Shown here: positions 9,276-17,818 of the stretch, piece by piece | Position numbering within the stretch: the stretch's first letter is position 1 | Layout of the letters: each line of letters starts with the position of its first letter | Assembly: GCF_000735355.1 (NCBI RefSeq) | Contig: NZ_JMPI01000058.1 | Span: 1 to 50,432 of the forward strand | DNA from: Buttiauxella agrestis ATCC 33320 | GTDB taxonomy: Bacteria; Pseudomonadota; Gammaproteobacteria; Enterobacterales; Enterobacteriaceae | DNA length: 50,432 bases | Reading direction: 5' to 3' | Notes under the pieces: generated by a model | The model's database searches: none | What the model was told of the DNA's origin: nothing | The model's input: only the letters and a program-made list of their open reading frames with translations | Program-made: the position numbers and the translations under genes

Positions 9276-9790
9276 AGATATTCGCAACGATTGCCTCTTT
9301 CAGAACTCAGACGCGCATCATTTTTTTAGCGTGTCTGGCTATTGCTACCAGCCTGGCGCTGTACCTTTATCATCCCCAGATAAACGAGAATCAGCACAGT
9401 CTGGTTTGCCGGGCAAACTTACAGATAGTCAGAGATAACGCAACATTTCGTGGAATCATCGATTTCAAAGCTGGCGAAGGGAAAGGCATTGCCCATATAA
9501 ACGGTATTATTGATGCAGCCCCGCAAGAGTACACTGTTCAACGTACTATCCTTTTTACACACACTGATTATGGCCTAAGCCCGGTGTGGGTCTCCCGACA
9601 AATTGTCATTTCAAATCGGGAAACCGTACCCTCAGAATTGCTCATAAAATTCCTTCCTGACTTCTACCTGAAGAACTCCGGCGTGACCGATATTGATATT
9701 TTTACACTGAACAAGGACGCGGACCTGATCACCAGAGAGGGCATCCCTTACTTGTATTGCCAAAAATATCTGCTGCCTGAAGACGAATAA
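9272..9790 (+). CDS. Small membrane-anchored periplasmic partner protein (YqeJ-like)
   Basis: 172 residues. The protein has one N-terminal membrane helix at about 15-35 (FLACLAIATSLALYLY) and then a periplasmic domain with no motif I recognise. It overlaps the upstream membrane regulator by 4 bp (ATGA). The arrangement copies E. coli yqeI-yqeJ and the ToxR-ToxS type of pair, where the second protein stabilises or modulates the first. The assignment rests on arrangement and topology more than on sequence. Confidence 0.65.
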   Translation: MKIFATIASFRTQTRIIFLACLAIATSLALYLYHPQINENQHSLVCRANLQIVRDNATFRGIIDFKAGEGKGIAHINGIIDAAPQEYTVQRTILFTHTDYGLSPVWVSRQIVISNRETVPSELLIKFLPDFYLKNSGVTDIDIFTLNKDADLITREGIPYLYCQKYLLPEDE

Positions 9791-10255
9791 TATTCGCTTA
9801 ACAGCCTGATTGAGCTAAAGCTTAAGGAAAATTTACTTAAGCTTCATCTTTCCGATAAAAATGCTTCGAACTCCACTTCGCGCCGCATAACACCCTTTGT
9901 GCCAAAAAACACTTGTTTAATATACTGTTCAGACCAGATAACCACTACTAATGATATAAAATAAAATACACATAATGATAACCAAAAACACCATAAATAT
10001 TAACAAGGTAATAGATAACACCGATCTGTATTTAATAAATTGATCACCAATACCTATCAATTACACCTATTAATTATTAGTTATTGATCGTCAATACCGA
10101 TCTATGTTTGTATTTTATACATTAAGTATGGCGCTTACTCCGCTGACATCCAGGAATTCGACTCTGAAATTCGTTCATTTTTTTCGCTGACCTGATTTCC
10201 AGATAGTTATCTTTCTTATTATGAAGAAACATTAAAGTGTTTAGCCAATCATTCG
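9791..10255. other. AT-rich intergenic region with direct repeats
   Basis: No gene is visible. A hairpin lies at 9818-9844. Further on, two 18-bp copies of TGATC-NN-CAATACC-N-ATC occur at 10041-10058 and 10085-10102. They are 44 bp apart, about four helical turns, and upstream of the EAL gene. They could bind a regulator. Confidence 0.5.
9818..9844. terminator. Inverted repeat, possible terminator of the YqeIJ-like pair
   Basis: Perfect 9-bp arms AAGCTTAAG / CTTAAGCTT with a 9-nt AT-rich loop lie 28 bp after the stop codon. Only a weak T-rich tail follows, so termination is uncertain. Confidence 0.45.
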
Positions 10256-12454
10256 ATGAGATGTCTTTCAACAGCACCTGAAAATAATCTTCCAGCAATC
10301 ATTTACCCCAAAAAAAATAACCTGATGGTGGTTTTCACAATGGTACGTGTGTGGTTTCAGAACAATTTCATTTATCAGTTGAACACCAGCAAGGCATTAT
10401 TTTTTAACAACAACATTGTTAAATCTATTGTCGCCAGTTCGTTAGCTATTGTTCCCTTTGCAATTATTCGCGCGTTACTCCTGGTATGCTCTGTTATATC
10501 GGGCTATGTCGGGTGGCATGCTTTTGCCCTCTGGCTCGATCAATTACAACAAACGCTTATGGATTTCATGCCAATCCTGATGAATGCCTTTATGGCATTA
10601 CACTGGGCAATTCGTAATCGGAGATCGGTCACTCACTTCCTGACTGTAAATATATGTAGCCTGCTATTTATAAGTCGCGCAATCAGTAACGACCGGCTAT
10701 TTTTCCTTGATATCTCCATTCCTATTGCACTTTTCTCGGGTATTATTGTTAATTACTGTCTGGATAGATTTATAGGACAGGTCGATAAACAATTAGGTGC
10801 GCAGACTAAAAATATCAAAAACACAGTCCTGTTCTTCTTTTCCATATTCACCATTTCATTCTGCACTTTTGTGATGAGTTTTTTGGCACATCATCTGTTT
10901 TCACTGGTGCCAGGTTACATAGAAAATGCGCTGCAACACAGCTATCCGCAAACCTTCTCCACAGGGCTTCTGTATATCGTACTACGCTGTATTCCTTGGT
11001 TTTTTGGCTTGCACGGTTATTTTTTATTCTACGACATTGATGCCAACTTCCTGGCTGAAGCTCAGGCAAACATCGCGGCATGGCATGCAGGGCACGCCGA
11101 TCTCAATATATTAAGCCCAGAGTTTTACAATATCTGGTGCACCATCGGCGGAACGGGCAGCACCCTGAGCATGCTGCTGTGCATCATCTTTACTAAGAAT
11201 AGTTCACACCGCCATATCATCGGCCCGTCAGTCCCATTGGCAATCTTTAATATTAACGAGCCCCTGATTTTTGGCCTGCCTATTGTGATGAACCCAGTGC
11301 TGATTATCCCCTTCATTCTGGTGCCCGCGGTTTCATACATCATTGCTTATACAGCGACAGCATGGCATTTGGTACCGGCAATTTCAGTTGCCGTGAACTG
11401 GAGTGTGCCGCCAATTATTAGCACGTGGATAGGAACCAATGGTTCCATTGCCGCCATCATTCTGAACTTCATTATTATTGCCGTAGGCATGTTGATATAT
11501 GCCCCGTTCTTGCAACGCTGGACTATCAGCAAGAAAAATAACCAACAGCAGCACTTATTCTTACCGCCGACAAATCTCGAGTTAATGCCTAACCATCGCA
11601 AACTCAAGGACGAAAAAGAGTATATGGAGGCGCTGGATCATGTGCATCAATTGCAATCTAGCGGGCACTTTATTCTCTATTTCCAGCCTCAGGTTCGGCT
11701 TTCAGACCGGCGGATTATTGGCATGGAAGCGCTTATTCGACATAAAGATAACGACGGTAAAATATCTCCACCTGTCTTTTTACAATATTACGACCGCTTA
11801 AATGCCATGCCAGATATCGATTTTTGGGTAATGGAACAGGCCGTCAGCTATCTTCGTCAGCACTTGAGCCATAACACAGGGATGACACTATCGGTCAACG
11901 TATCGCCGCAAACCCTCGTCGATAAACGCCTGTTTAATGTTATTTCACGCATTTTGAGCGAACCTTTGCCTGCTGGCTGGGAGCTTGAAATTGAGATCAC
12001 CGAGTCGCAGGCCGTGAATGCACCTGAACAAGTTGCTGAGGTTCTCGCTCAACTGAAACTACGCGGGATAAAAATTGCTCTTGATGATTTTGGTGCCGGT
12101 TACTCAACGCTCAACTACCTGACTCGCTATCCACTCGACAAAATCAAGCTGGACCGCTCCCTGGTAATAGGATTAGGCAAAAAAGGCGGGCTGCAGTTTC
12201 TCAGACAAGTCACAAAATTGTGCCAGATTACCGAGTGTCACGTGGTGATTGAAGGTGTCGAAACAGAAGATGAACTACGACAGATTCTTATTGAAGGTGT
12301 TGAAACAGAAGATGAAATGGCGCTGGTACGGTCTGCCGGAATTGAACTCGCTCAAGGATTTTTGTTCTGGCGCCCGTTGCCAATTGATGAAATATGCAAG
12401 GTGTTAGAGAAAAATAACGCATCGAAAGAAGCTCAGGACCAGGAACAACACTGA
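10256..12454 (+). CDS. PTS-EIIC-like membrane protein fused to an EAL c-di-GMP phosphodiesterase
   Basis: 732 residues. Residues about 55-420 are a multi-helix membrane domain resembling the EIIC part of lactose/cellobiose PTS permeases (motifs around FNINEPLIFGLPIVMNP). No EIIB or EIIA part is present. A cytosolic EAL domain follows at about 465-715. Its key motifs are intact: EAL near 491, the Asn in SVNVSPQ, the Glu in IEITES, DDFGAGYS near 610, the Lys of DKIKLDRS, and EGVETEDE. Catalysis therefore looks possible: hydrolysis of c-di-GMP to pGpG, perhaps gated by a sugar in the EIIC-like part. A 14-residue tandem duplication interrupts the end of the domain. The start is uncertain: ATG 10256 gives about 30 extra residues, and ATG 10325 or 10340 are alternatives; none has a clear ribosome site. 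Confidence 0.85.
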   Translation: MRCLSTAPENNLPAIIYPKKNNLMVVFTMVRVWFQNNFIYQLNTSKALFFNNNIVKSIVASSLAIVPFAIIRALLLVCSVISGYVGWHAFALWLDQLQQTLMDFMPILMNAFMALHWAIRNRRSVTHFLTVNICSLLFISRAISNDRLFFLDISIPIALFSGIIVNYCLDRFIGQVDKQLGAQTKNIKNTVLFFFSIFTISFCTFVMSFLAHHLFSLVPGYIENALQHSYPQTFSTGLLYIVLRCIPWFFGLHGYFLFYDIDANFLAEAQANIAAWHAGHADLNILSPEFYNIWCTIGGTGSTLSMLLCIIFTKNSSHRHIIGPSVPLAIFNINEPLIFGLPIVMNPVLIIPFILVPAVSYIIAYTATAWHLVPAISVAVNWSVPPIISTWIGTNGSIAAIILNFIIIAVGMLIYAPFLQRWTISKKNNQQQHLFLPPTNLELMPNHRKLKDEKEYMEALDHVHQLQSSGHFILYFQPQVRLSDRRIIGMEALIRHKDNDGKISPPVFLQYYDRLNAMPDIDFWVMEQAVSYLRQHLSHNTGMTLSVNVSPQTLVDKRLFNVISRILSEPLPAGWELEIEITESQAVNAPEQVAEVLAQLKLRGIKIALDDFGAGYSTLNYLTRYPLDKIKLDRSLVIGLGKKGGLQFLRQVTKLCQITECHVVIEGVETEDELRQILIEGVETEDEMALVRSAGIELAQGFLFWRPLPIDEICKVLEKNNASKEAQDQEQH
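12248..12331 (+). repeat. In-frame 42-bp tandem duplication in the EAL domain
   Basis: Two 42-bp units (12248-12289 and 12290-12331) encode IEGVETEDELRQIL and IEGVETEDEMALVR. The first 27 bases are identical except for one silent change (GTC/GTT); the remainder differs. EAL domains normally have this motif once. The duplication adds 14 residues without breaking the frame. Confidence 0.85.
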
Positions 12455-12486
12455 TACGCATCAACCCTGTTCAAGGAGTGCAAAAA

Positions 12487-12517
12487 AGACAACTCGTAAA
12501 CGGGTTGTCTTTTATTT
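12487..12517 (+). terminator. Rho-independent terminator after the EIIC-EAL gene
   Basis: The stem GACAACTCG / CGGGTTGTC (one T-G wobble) with loop TAAA is followed by TTTTATTT, 33 bp after the stop codon. Confidence 0.85.
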
Positions 12518-12625
12518 CCTAAAATTAATAGAAATCTCTTGAAGATAATATGCACATCGTTATTATCCAACCGCAGCTCGATTATAATAAACACATGCCT
12601 ACCAAGAGTAAATTTTAAGTTAAAG

Positions 12626-13924
12626 ATGTTATTTAATTATGATATTTCATTAGTCCTACTCGCAGTAATTATTGCGTGCCTCACTTTTTATGTCTCTTTT
12701 TGGCTATGTAAAGCGGGTGCGCGCAAAAATCATTATTGCTGGCCTTTATGCAGTGGCCCAACGATGGGATGTGGCGTTTGGGTTTTGCATTACATGATAA
12801 TGCAGGCTCATCATCATAGTCAGGTTATCAATTACAACATTCATAAAACAATGGCTTCACTGTTAATCGCCATTATTGGATGCACACTGGGATTTGGTTG
12901 CTTTCTATTCAAAAAATTCCGTGGTAAACGCTATCTTCTTCCAGCGCTGTTATTTTCCTCAACAATTGCATCAATGCATTATCTGGGAGTGGCAGCAATC
13001 ATCAATGCAGGCCACAGACATGCCAGCATCACGTATGTCATTCTATCGTTAGCCGTTATTTTTATTACCTCATTAATTATGTTGCGTTTAACTCACATGA
13101 TGTTGGTAATGACGGGTAAAAATGATAGCTATGCCAATTTCTATCGACTCAGTGCAACGGTGACTCTTTGCCTCGGCGTCGCCATTATGCATTTTTTAGG
13201 CACCAGTGATTTAAATATGGCGCCTTCATTCAGAGCTTTAACAGCCATCAATCAGGAAGTTCACATAGAAAAAACCATTGCGATGATGTTAATCGTGCTT
13301 ATTGTCATGATATTTATCATTTCTATATTTATTTGGTTTGTTAATTTCAAAGAACATTTAAGCAATGAGATTCTCAAGCGCGAGTTAATTGCTAAAAACT
13401 TGCAGCTGAAAAAAATGACGCAACACGATGCGCTGACTCAATTACCTAATCGCTTTTATCTGCAAAACCATTTGCACACTCTGTTTGAGCGTCAGGTAGA
13501 ACCGCTGCACATTTTGTTTCTTGACCTGGATGGCTTTAAACGTGTGAATGATGTCTGGGGGCACGCCATTGGCGATGAGTTGCTGGTTAGCATTTCACAA
13601 ACGCTCAGAATCGTGGTCAGTGATGAGGGTTTTGTTGCCAGAATTGGCGGTGATGAATTTATCATCGTGGTTTGCCAACGTGAGAAAGCAGCCGTTATTG
13701 AACTTGCTAAGAAAGTACTCGCCTCGGTCTCCGGTGTTTACACTCTCTCTGCAACCACCATTGATTTTTTGTCTGCCAGTATTGGCATTTCCATTTACCC
13801 CGAACACGGGCGCGATATTGCCACATTGTTGAAAAAGGCAGACACGGCAATGTATTACATAAAAAACAAGAGTAAAAACAATGTGATAATTTATGACGAT
13901 ACCGAGATGATATTACCAACATAA
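12626..13924 (+). CDS. MHYT-sensor diguanylate cyclase (MHYT-GGDEF)
   Basis: 432 residues from ATG 12626. Residues about 5-230 contain seven predicted membrane helices with the MHYT signature in three variants (VLHYMI, SMHYLG, IMHFLG). In this family these His/Met motifs are proposed to bind copper and sense a gas. The C-terminal GGDEF domain starts near 265 (HDALTQLPNRF). It has DLDGFKRVNDVWGH and an intact active site GGDEF near 342, so it should make c-di-GMP from two GTP. I see no RxxD inhibition site directly before GGDEF. A TTG at 12539 in the same frame would add 29 non-hydrophobic residues and is unlikely. It has no EAL domain; the neighbouring genes supply phosphodiesterases. Confidence 0.88.
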   Translation: MLFNYDISLVLLAVIIACLTFYVSFWLCKAGARKNHYCWPLCSGPTMGCGVWVLHYMIMQAHHHSQVINYNIHKTMASLLIAIIGCTLGFGCFLFKKFRGKRYLLPALLFSSTIASMHYLGVAAIINAGHRHASITYVILSLAVIFITSLIMLRLTHMMLVMTGKNDSYANFYRLSATVTLCLGVAIMHFLGTSDLNMAPSFRALTAINQEVHIEKTIAMMLIVLIVMIFIISIFIWFVNFKEHLSNEILKRELIAKNLQLKKMTQHDALTQLPNRFYLQNHLHTLFERQVEPLHILFLDLDGFKRVNDVWGHAIGDELLVSISQTLRIVVSDEGFVARIGGDEFIIVVCQREKAAVIELAKKVLASVSGVYTLSATTIDFLSASIGISIYPEHGRDIATLLKKADTAMYYIKNKSKNNVIIYDDTEMILPT

Positions 13925-13989
13925 AGTATGAAATTAAAATAACCGAGTATAAATACTACTCACTCTTAAGCAATGGATGCTTGTTAATC

Positions 13990-14006
13990 ATTCCAGAATC
14001 TGGAAT
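13990..14006. promoter_or_regulatory. Short palindrome upstream of the PdeF-like gene
   Basis: ATTCCAG-AAT-CTGGAAT has perfect 7-bp arms and ends 22 bp before the next ATG. It may be an operator or a small mRNA hairpin. Confidence 0.35.
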
Positions 14007-14028
14007 TTGTGTATAAAAGCAGACATTG

Positions 14029-16254
14029 ATGATGCAAATTTCTTCGTTGTACAACAAATACAAAGATAATTGGTGGGCACTTCCATTAATTCTCCCGTTC
14101 ATACTCTATCCCATCACGCAGCGCCTGAGTACCTACGGTATTGTTGACGGGTTTGACATTCCTTTCATTTATTTCAATATGGCGCTGATGACGGTCCTTA
14201 CCATGATGTATGGTGTAAAGGCCATTCCAGGAATCGCTCTTTGCATATTCTCCCGGGTGTATCCCGACAGGGGGTTTGAACCTGCACTGATGTCGATTTT
14301 GCATTATTTCACCTCGATCGTCATTAGCTGCGCCGGGTATTACTACTTCACCGGTAAGAAAGGTCTGGCAAGTTTCGGGCGTTATAACTTGACCTGGCAG
14401 CGTATATTTTGGTTAGTATTTATTAACACCACTCTCTTCTTAAATTATTTCCAGGCGGTGCTTTACCTGGGGTTATTTGGAGGGTATGACAAGATGATGT
14501 ACGTTAACCCTTTCACTACACGTACATTAATTAATTATCACGCCATGCTGGTCGGAAATATGATCGGGTTGCCAATGGTTTATCTGGTTATTCGCTCTAT
14601 CCGAAATCCTTTCTATTTAATTAAGTATGGAAAAAAAGTTCGTCATCAGCTTGCAGAAGACTTGCGCGTTATTGAGCTTATTTGTTTACTCGGTTCTCTA
14701 ACGTTGTTAACAGCGCTCATGATTTATGAAAGAAATCATACGCTAATGCTGATGAATTCAGTCTACACGCTGACATTATTGCTACCCGTAATGATATGGG
14801 CAACGTTGCGACTGGGACATGCCGCTGTTTCTATCGTATGGTGGGTGATCGTTATTGTTTTGTGCAAATATTATCAGAGCTACGTCCCCAGTGGTGGTGA
14901 TTTCGATTTGCATCTAGCGATCGCGACTTCTTGCTTCTCTGCTTTCTCAATAACCATCACGTTAATGGCGATCAATATTACTCGCCAGCGGGCTTTGAAC
15001 GTAAAAACCAAAAGGTTAATGAGCATTGACCCGGTCGTTCACTTACCAAATTTGCTTGCCCTCGATGCCGATTTAAAACAGAACACTATCTCAATTTTGT
15101 GCCAACTCTATGCTCCGGATCTCGAGTTGCTAGGCCGCCATTATGGTCTGCTGATGCAGGTTCAATACAAACAGCAATTGGCTCAGTTTTTAAAACCCGT
15201 GCTAAAAGAAGATGAGCGAATTTATATTAGCTCAGGCCATGACTTAATCGTTCGTATGTCCCCATTGAATGCCGAAAAACGAATTGCCGAGCTTTATAAC
15301 AAAGCCAAAAAATTCCGTTTCATTCGTGACGGCGTAAAACTGTACCCGCAAATCGGCTGTAGCTACTGCATCATTAATTACCCCGTCGGCCATCTGTATA
15401 TGTTGATTGGCGAACTCCGCGCGCTGGCAGAAATTTCACTGACCACCAACCTGCCTGTCGATATGAGAAAACACAGCAGCCGCCAGGTGCAAAACCAGGT
15501 TAAAACCAAAGTTGATATGATGAATCAACTTCAGCACGCGCTCGAATTAGATCGATTCGTATTGATGGCTCAACCCATTGAGAGCAAAAATGGCGATCGA
15601 TACCATGAGGTGCTGCTGCGGATGCGGGGTAACAATGACGAGATTATCTTCCCGGATACCTTCCTGCCGGTGGCACATGAATTTGGCATGTCTTCCAGCA
15701 TTGATCTGTGGGTGTTAAACAACACGATGAAGTTTATGGATGAAAATCGTGACTCGCTGCCAAACCAACGCTTTGCCATAAACCTGACTCCTGCCTCTAT
15801 CTGTCGCGCAGACATGGCAGCGCTGATTGAAAGACTGTTAATCCAGCATGGAATTGCTCCTGAGCAGATTGTCCTGGAAGTCACGGAAACAGATGAACTG
15901 ACCAACAATGTGCAGGCAGAAAAAACGCTGGATGCGATGCAGCGCCTGGGCTGCAAAATTGCCATTGATGATTTTGGCACCGGTTATGCCAGCTATGCTC
16001 GCCTGAAAAATATGCGTGCCGACATTCTCAAAATTGATGGCAGTTTTATACACAAAATCAATTCCAGCGAGATGGATTACAAGATTGTGCAGTCCATTTG
16101 CGAACTGGCGCGCATGAAGAATATGACCCTAGTGGCGGAGTTTGTTGAAACCGAAGAGATTCGCCATACGTTATTCCGCATGGGCGTAGATTATGTGCAG
16201 GGCTATTTGATTGGTAAACCCGCACCGATTGAGAGCATTCAGACAATAAATTGA
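14029..16254 (+). CDS. PdeF (YfgF)-like MASE1/degenerate GGDEF/EAL phosphodiesterase
   Basis: 741 residues from ATG 14029 (ATG 14032 is adjacent). The full-length layout and many stretches match E. coli PdeF (YfgF): an N-terminal membrane sensor of the MASE1 type with about eight helices (1-310), a GGDEF-like domain where the active-site loop reads SSGHDL, so cyclase activity is lost, and a C-terminal EAL domain at about 490-735. EAL motifs are present as EVLLRM (near 526), NLTPAS, EVTET, DDFGTGYAS, KIDGSF and EFVETEE. It should therefore hydrolyse c-di-GMP. E. coli PdeF matters mainly under low oxygen. Here the gene sits beside a cyclase and a second phosphodiesterase, all on the plus strand but each with its own upstream gap. 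Confidence 0.9.
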   Translation: MMQISSLYNKYKDNWWALPLILPFILYPITQRLSTYGIVDGFDIPFIYFNMALMTVLTMMYGVKAIPGIALCIFSRVYPDRGFEPALMSILHYFTSIVISCAGYYYFTGKKGLASFGRYNLTWQRIFWLVFINTTLFLNYFQAVLYLGLFGGYDKMMYVNPFTTRTLINYHAMLVGNMIGLPMVYLVIRSIRNPFYLIKYGKKVRHQLAEDLRVIELICLLGSLTLLTALMIYERNHTLMLMNSVYTLTLLLPVMIWATLRLGHAAVSIVWWVIVIVLCKYYQSYVPSGGDFDLHLAIATSCFSAFSITITLMAINITRQRALNVKTKRLMSIDPVVHLPNLLALDADLKQNTISILCQLYAPDLELLGRHYGLLMQVQYKQQLAQFLKPVLKEDERIYISSGHDLIVRMSPLNAEKRIAELYNKAKKFRFIRDGVKLYPQIGCSYCIINYPVGHLYMLIGELRALAEISLTTNLPVDMRKHSSRQVQNQVKTKVDMMNQLQHALELDRFVLMAQPIESKNGDRYHEVLLRMRGNNDEIIFPDTFLPVAHEFGMSSSIDLWVLNNTMKFMDENRDSLPNQRFAINLTPASICRADMAALIERLLIQHGIAPEQIVLEVTETDELTNNVQAEKTLDAMQRLGCKIAIDDFGTGYASYARLKNMRADILKIDGSFIHKINSSEMDYKIVQSICELARMKNMTLVAEFVETEEIRHTLFRMGVDYVQGYLIGKPAPIESIQTIN

Positions 16255-16282
16255 GGTTTATTTAACAATTTAAAACAATACA

Positions 16283-16300
16283 GGGGAGCCTCAGCTCCCC
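16283..16300. terminator. Inverted repeat after the PdeF-like gene
   Basis: GGGGAGC-CTCA-GCTCCCC lies 29 bp after the stop. The stem is strong but no T-run follows, so it may be only a weak terminator or an mRNA-protecting hairpin. Confidence 0.4.
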
Positions 16301-16475
16301 AAAATCAATGACCGCTTATCCGGCGTTACTTTTTCATGTTGGCGGCCGTTGCACTTGCCACTACAATTCCAGGCATTGATGAATACCATTCATAATCCCT
16401 ATCCTCCCCTCTGTGATTATCAATAAGCACAAACCCGTTAGCATACCCCTATCTATTCATGTCCAACGGATCACC

Positions 16476-17696
16476 ATGCTCATTCAAAAGACACGTACAC
16501 AGTCGGTTACAGCTAACAATACCGGTCTCTCGTTTCTACTCATTCTCAGCGCCCTGATGGCTGTTACCTCTTTATCAACCGACATTTATCTTCCGGCTAT
16601 GCCCGTCATGGCGAAAGATTTACAGGGTGATGCAGAGCTGACGATCACAGGGTTCCTTATCGGCTTTTGCATTGCACAACTGATTTGGGGACCGATTAGC
16701 GATCGTTATGGGCGTCGACTGCCACTGTTCATCGGTTTAGGCCTGTTCATCATCGGCTCGGTGGGCTGCGCATTATCAACAGATATCGTGCAAATTATCT
16801 TCTGGCGTGTTTTTCAGGCGTTAGGTGCCTGTACCGGGCCGATGTTAGCTCGAGCAATGATCCGTGACCTGTTTAGCCGCACTCGTGCAGCACAAATGCT
16901 TTCGACACTGATGATAATCATGGCCATCGCTCCGATTGCCGGGCCCCTGATCGGCGGGCAGATGATTAAAGTCACCTCGTGGCATGCCATTTTCTGGCTG
17001 CTGGCGATTATCGGAACATTAATGCTGATGTCTTTATTCTGGTTGCCGGAGACATTACCTGCTGAAAAACGCTCGCAAACCTCCGTAAGCAAAGCCTTTC
17101 ACAACTACTATGCTTTGCTAACCAACGCCAAATACATGCGTTTTACGCTATGCCTGACTTTCTATTACGTTGCAGCCTACGCCTTTATCACGGGCTCTCC
17201 GTTTGTGTACATCACGTACTTCGGCGTAGATCCGCAGCATTACGGTTGGCTGTTTGCAGTAAACATTGTGGGATTAATGGCAGTGAGCATGGTCAACAGA
17301 CGTCTGGTTCACCGCTATCCACTGGAAGCGTTGCTCAGGAATGCCGTATTCATCGCCACTCTTGCAGCAATAGTGCTGGCGGTCACAACCGGCTTGGGAG
17401 TGGGTGGAATTACCGTGATTGTCGGCGCGGTGTTCGTATTCTTCTCAATGAATGGCATCATCGCTGCGACATCCACGGCTTGCGCACTTGATGCCGTTCC
17501 TAATGTTGCAGGCTCAGCGTCGGCGCTAATGGGAGCATTACAATACGGTAGTGGCATCATCTCTTCACTGCTTCTCGCTCTGTTCAGTGACGGCACGCCA
17601 TGGACGATGGGCTGGATAATTGCGGTGTTTACGGCAGCCAGCGCCTTGATGGCATTGACTGTTCAGGTAAAAAACAACTATCCCCTGCCCGAATGA
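16476..17696 (+). CDS. Bcr/CflA-family MFS drug exporter
   Basis: 406 residues from ATG 16476, where ACGGA lies upstream. A GTG at 16413 in frame would add 21 residues without a ribosome site. Twelve membrane helices are visible. The family signatures of 12-TM drug:H+ antiporters are present: STDIYLPAMPVMAKDL in helix 1, SDRYGRR in loop 2-3, RVFQALGACTGP in helix 4, and APIAGPLIGG (motif C) in helix 5. It probably exports a toxic compound from the cytoplasm using the proton gradient; the substrate cannot be inferred. Neighbours upstream are c-di-GMP genes and downstream is the redox cluster; neither is in an operon with it. Confidence 0.88.
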   Translation: MLIQKTRTQSVTANNTGLSFLLILSALMAVTSLSTDIYLPAMPVMAKDLQGDAELTITGFLIGFCIAQLIWGPISDRYGRRLPLFIGLGLFIIGSVGCALSTDIVQIIFWRVFQALGACTGPMLARAMIRDLFSRTRAAQMLSTLMIIMAIAPIAGPLIGGQMIKVTSWHAIFWLLAIIGTLMLMSLFWLPETLPAEKRSQTSVSKAFHNYYALLTNAKYMRFTLCLTFYYVAAYAFITGSPFVYITYFGVDPQHYGWLFAVNIVGLMAVSMVNRRLVHRYPLEALLRNAVFIATLAAIVLAVTTGLGVGGITVIVGAVFVFFSMNGIIAATSTACALDAVPNVAGSASALMGALQYGSGIISSLLLALFSDGTPWTMGWIIAVFTAASALMALTVQVKNNYPLPE

Positions 17697-17785
17697 TTTT
17701 ATGAATTTCATTCATAGTGGCTATTAACCAGGCGTAATTATCTTTCATCCCGACTCCGTTAATCTGAACGATAAATTCTGGATAA

Positions 17786-17809
17786 GTCGATACCCACCGG
17801 GGTATCGAC
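17786..17809. terminator. Inverted repeat after the exported hydrolase gene
   Basis: GTCGATACCC / GGGTATCGAC with a 4-nt loop lies just beyond the stop of the minus-strand hydrolase. The T-run is poor on both strands. Confidence 0.45.
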
Positions 17810-17818
17810 AGATGCGGA

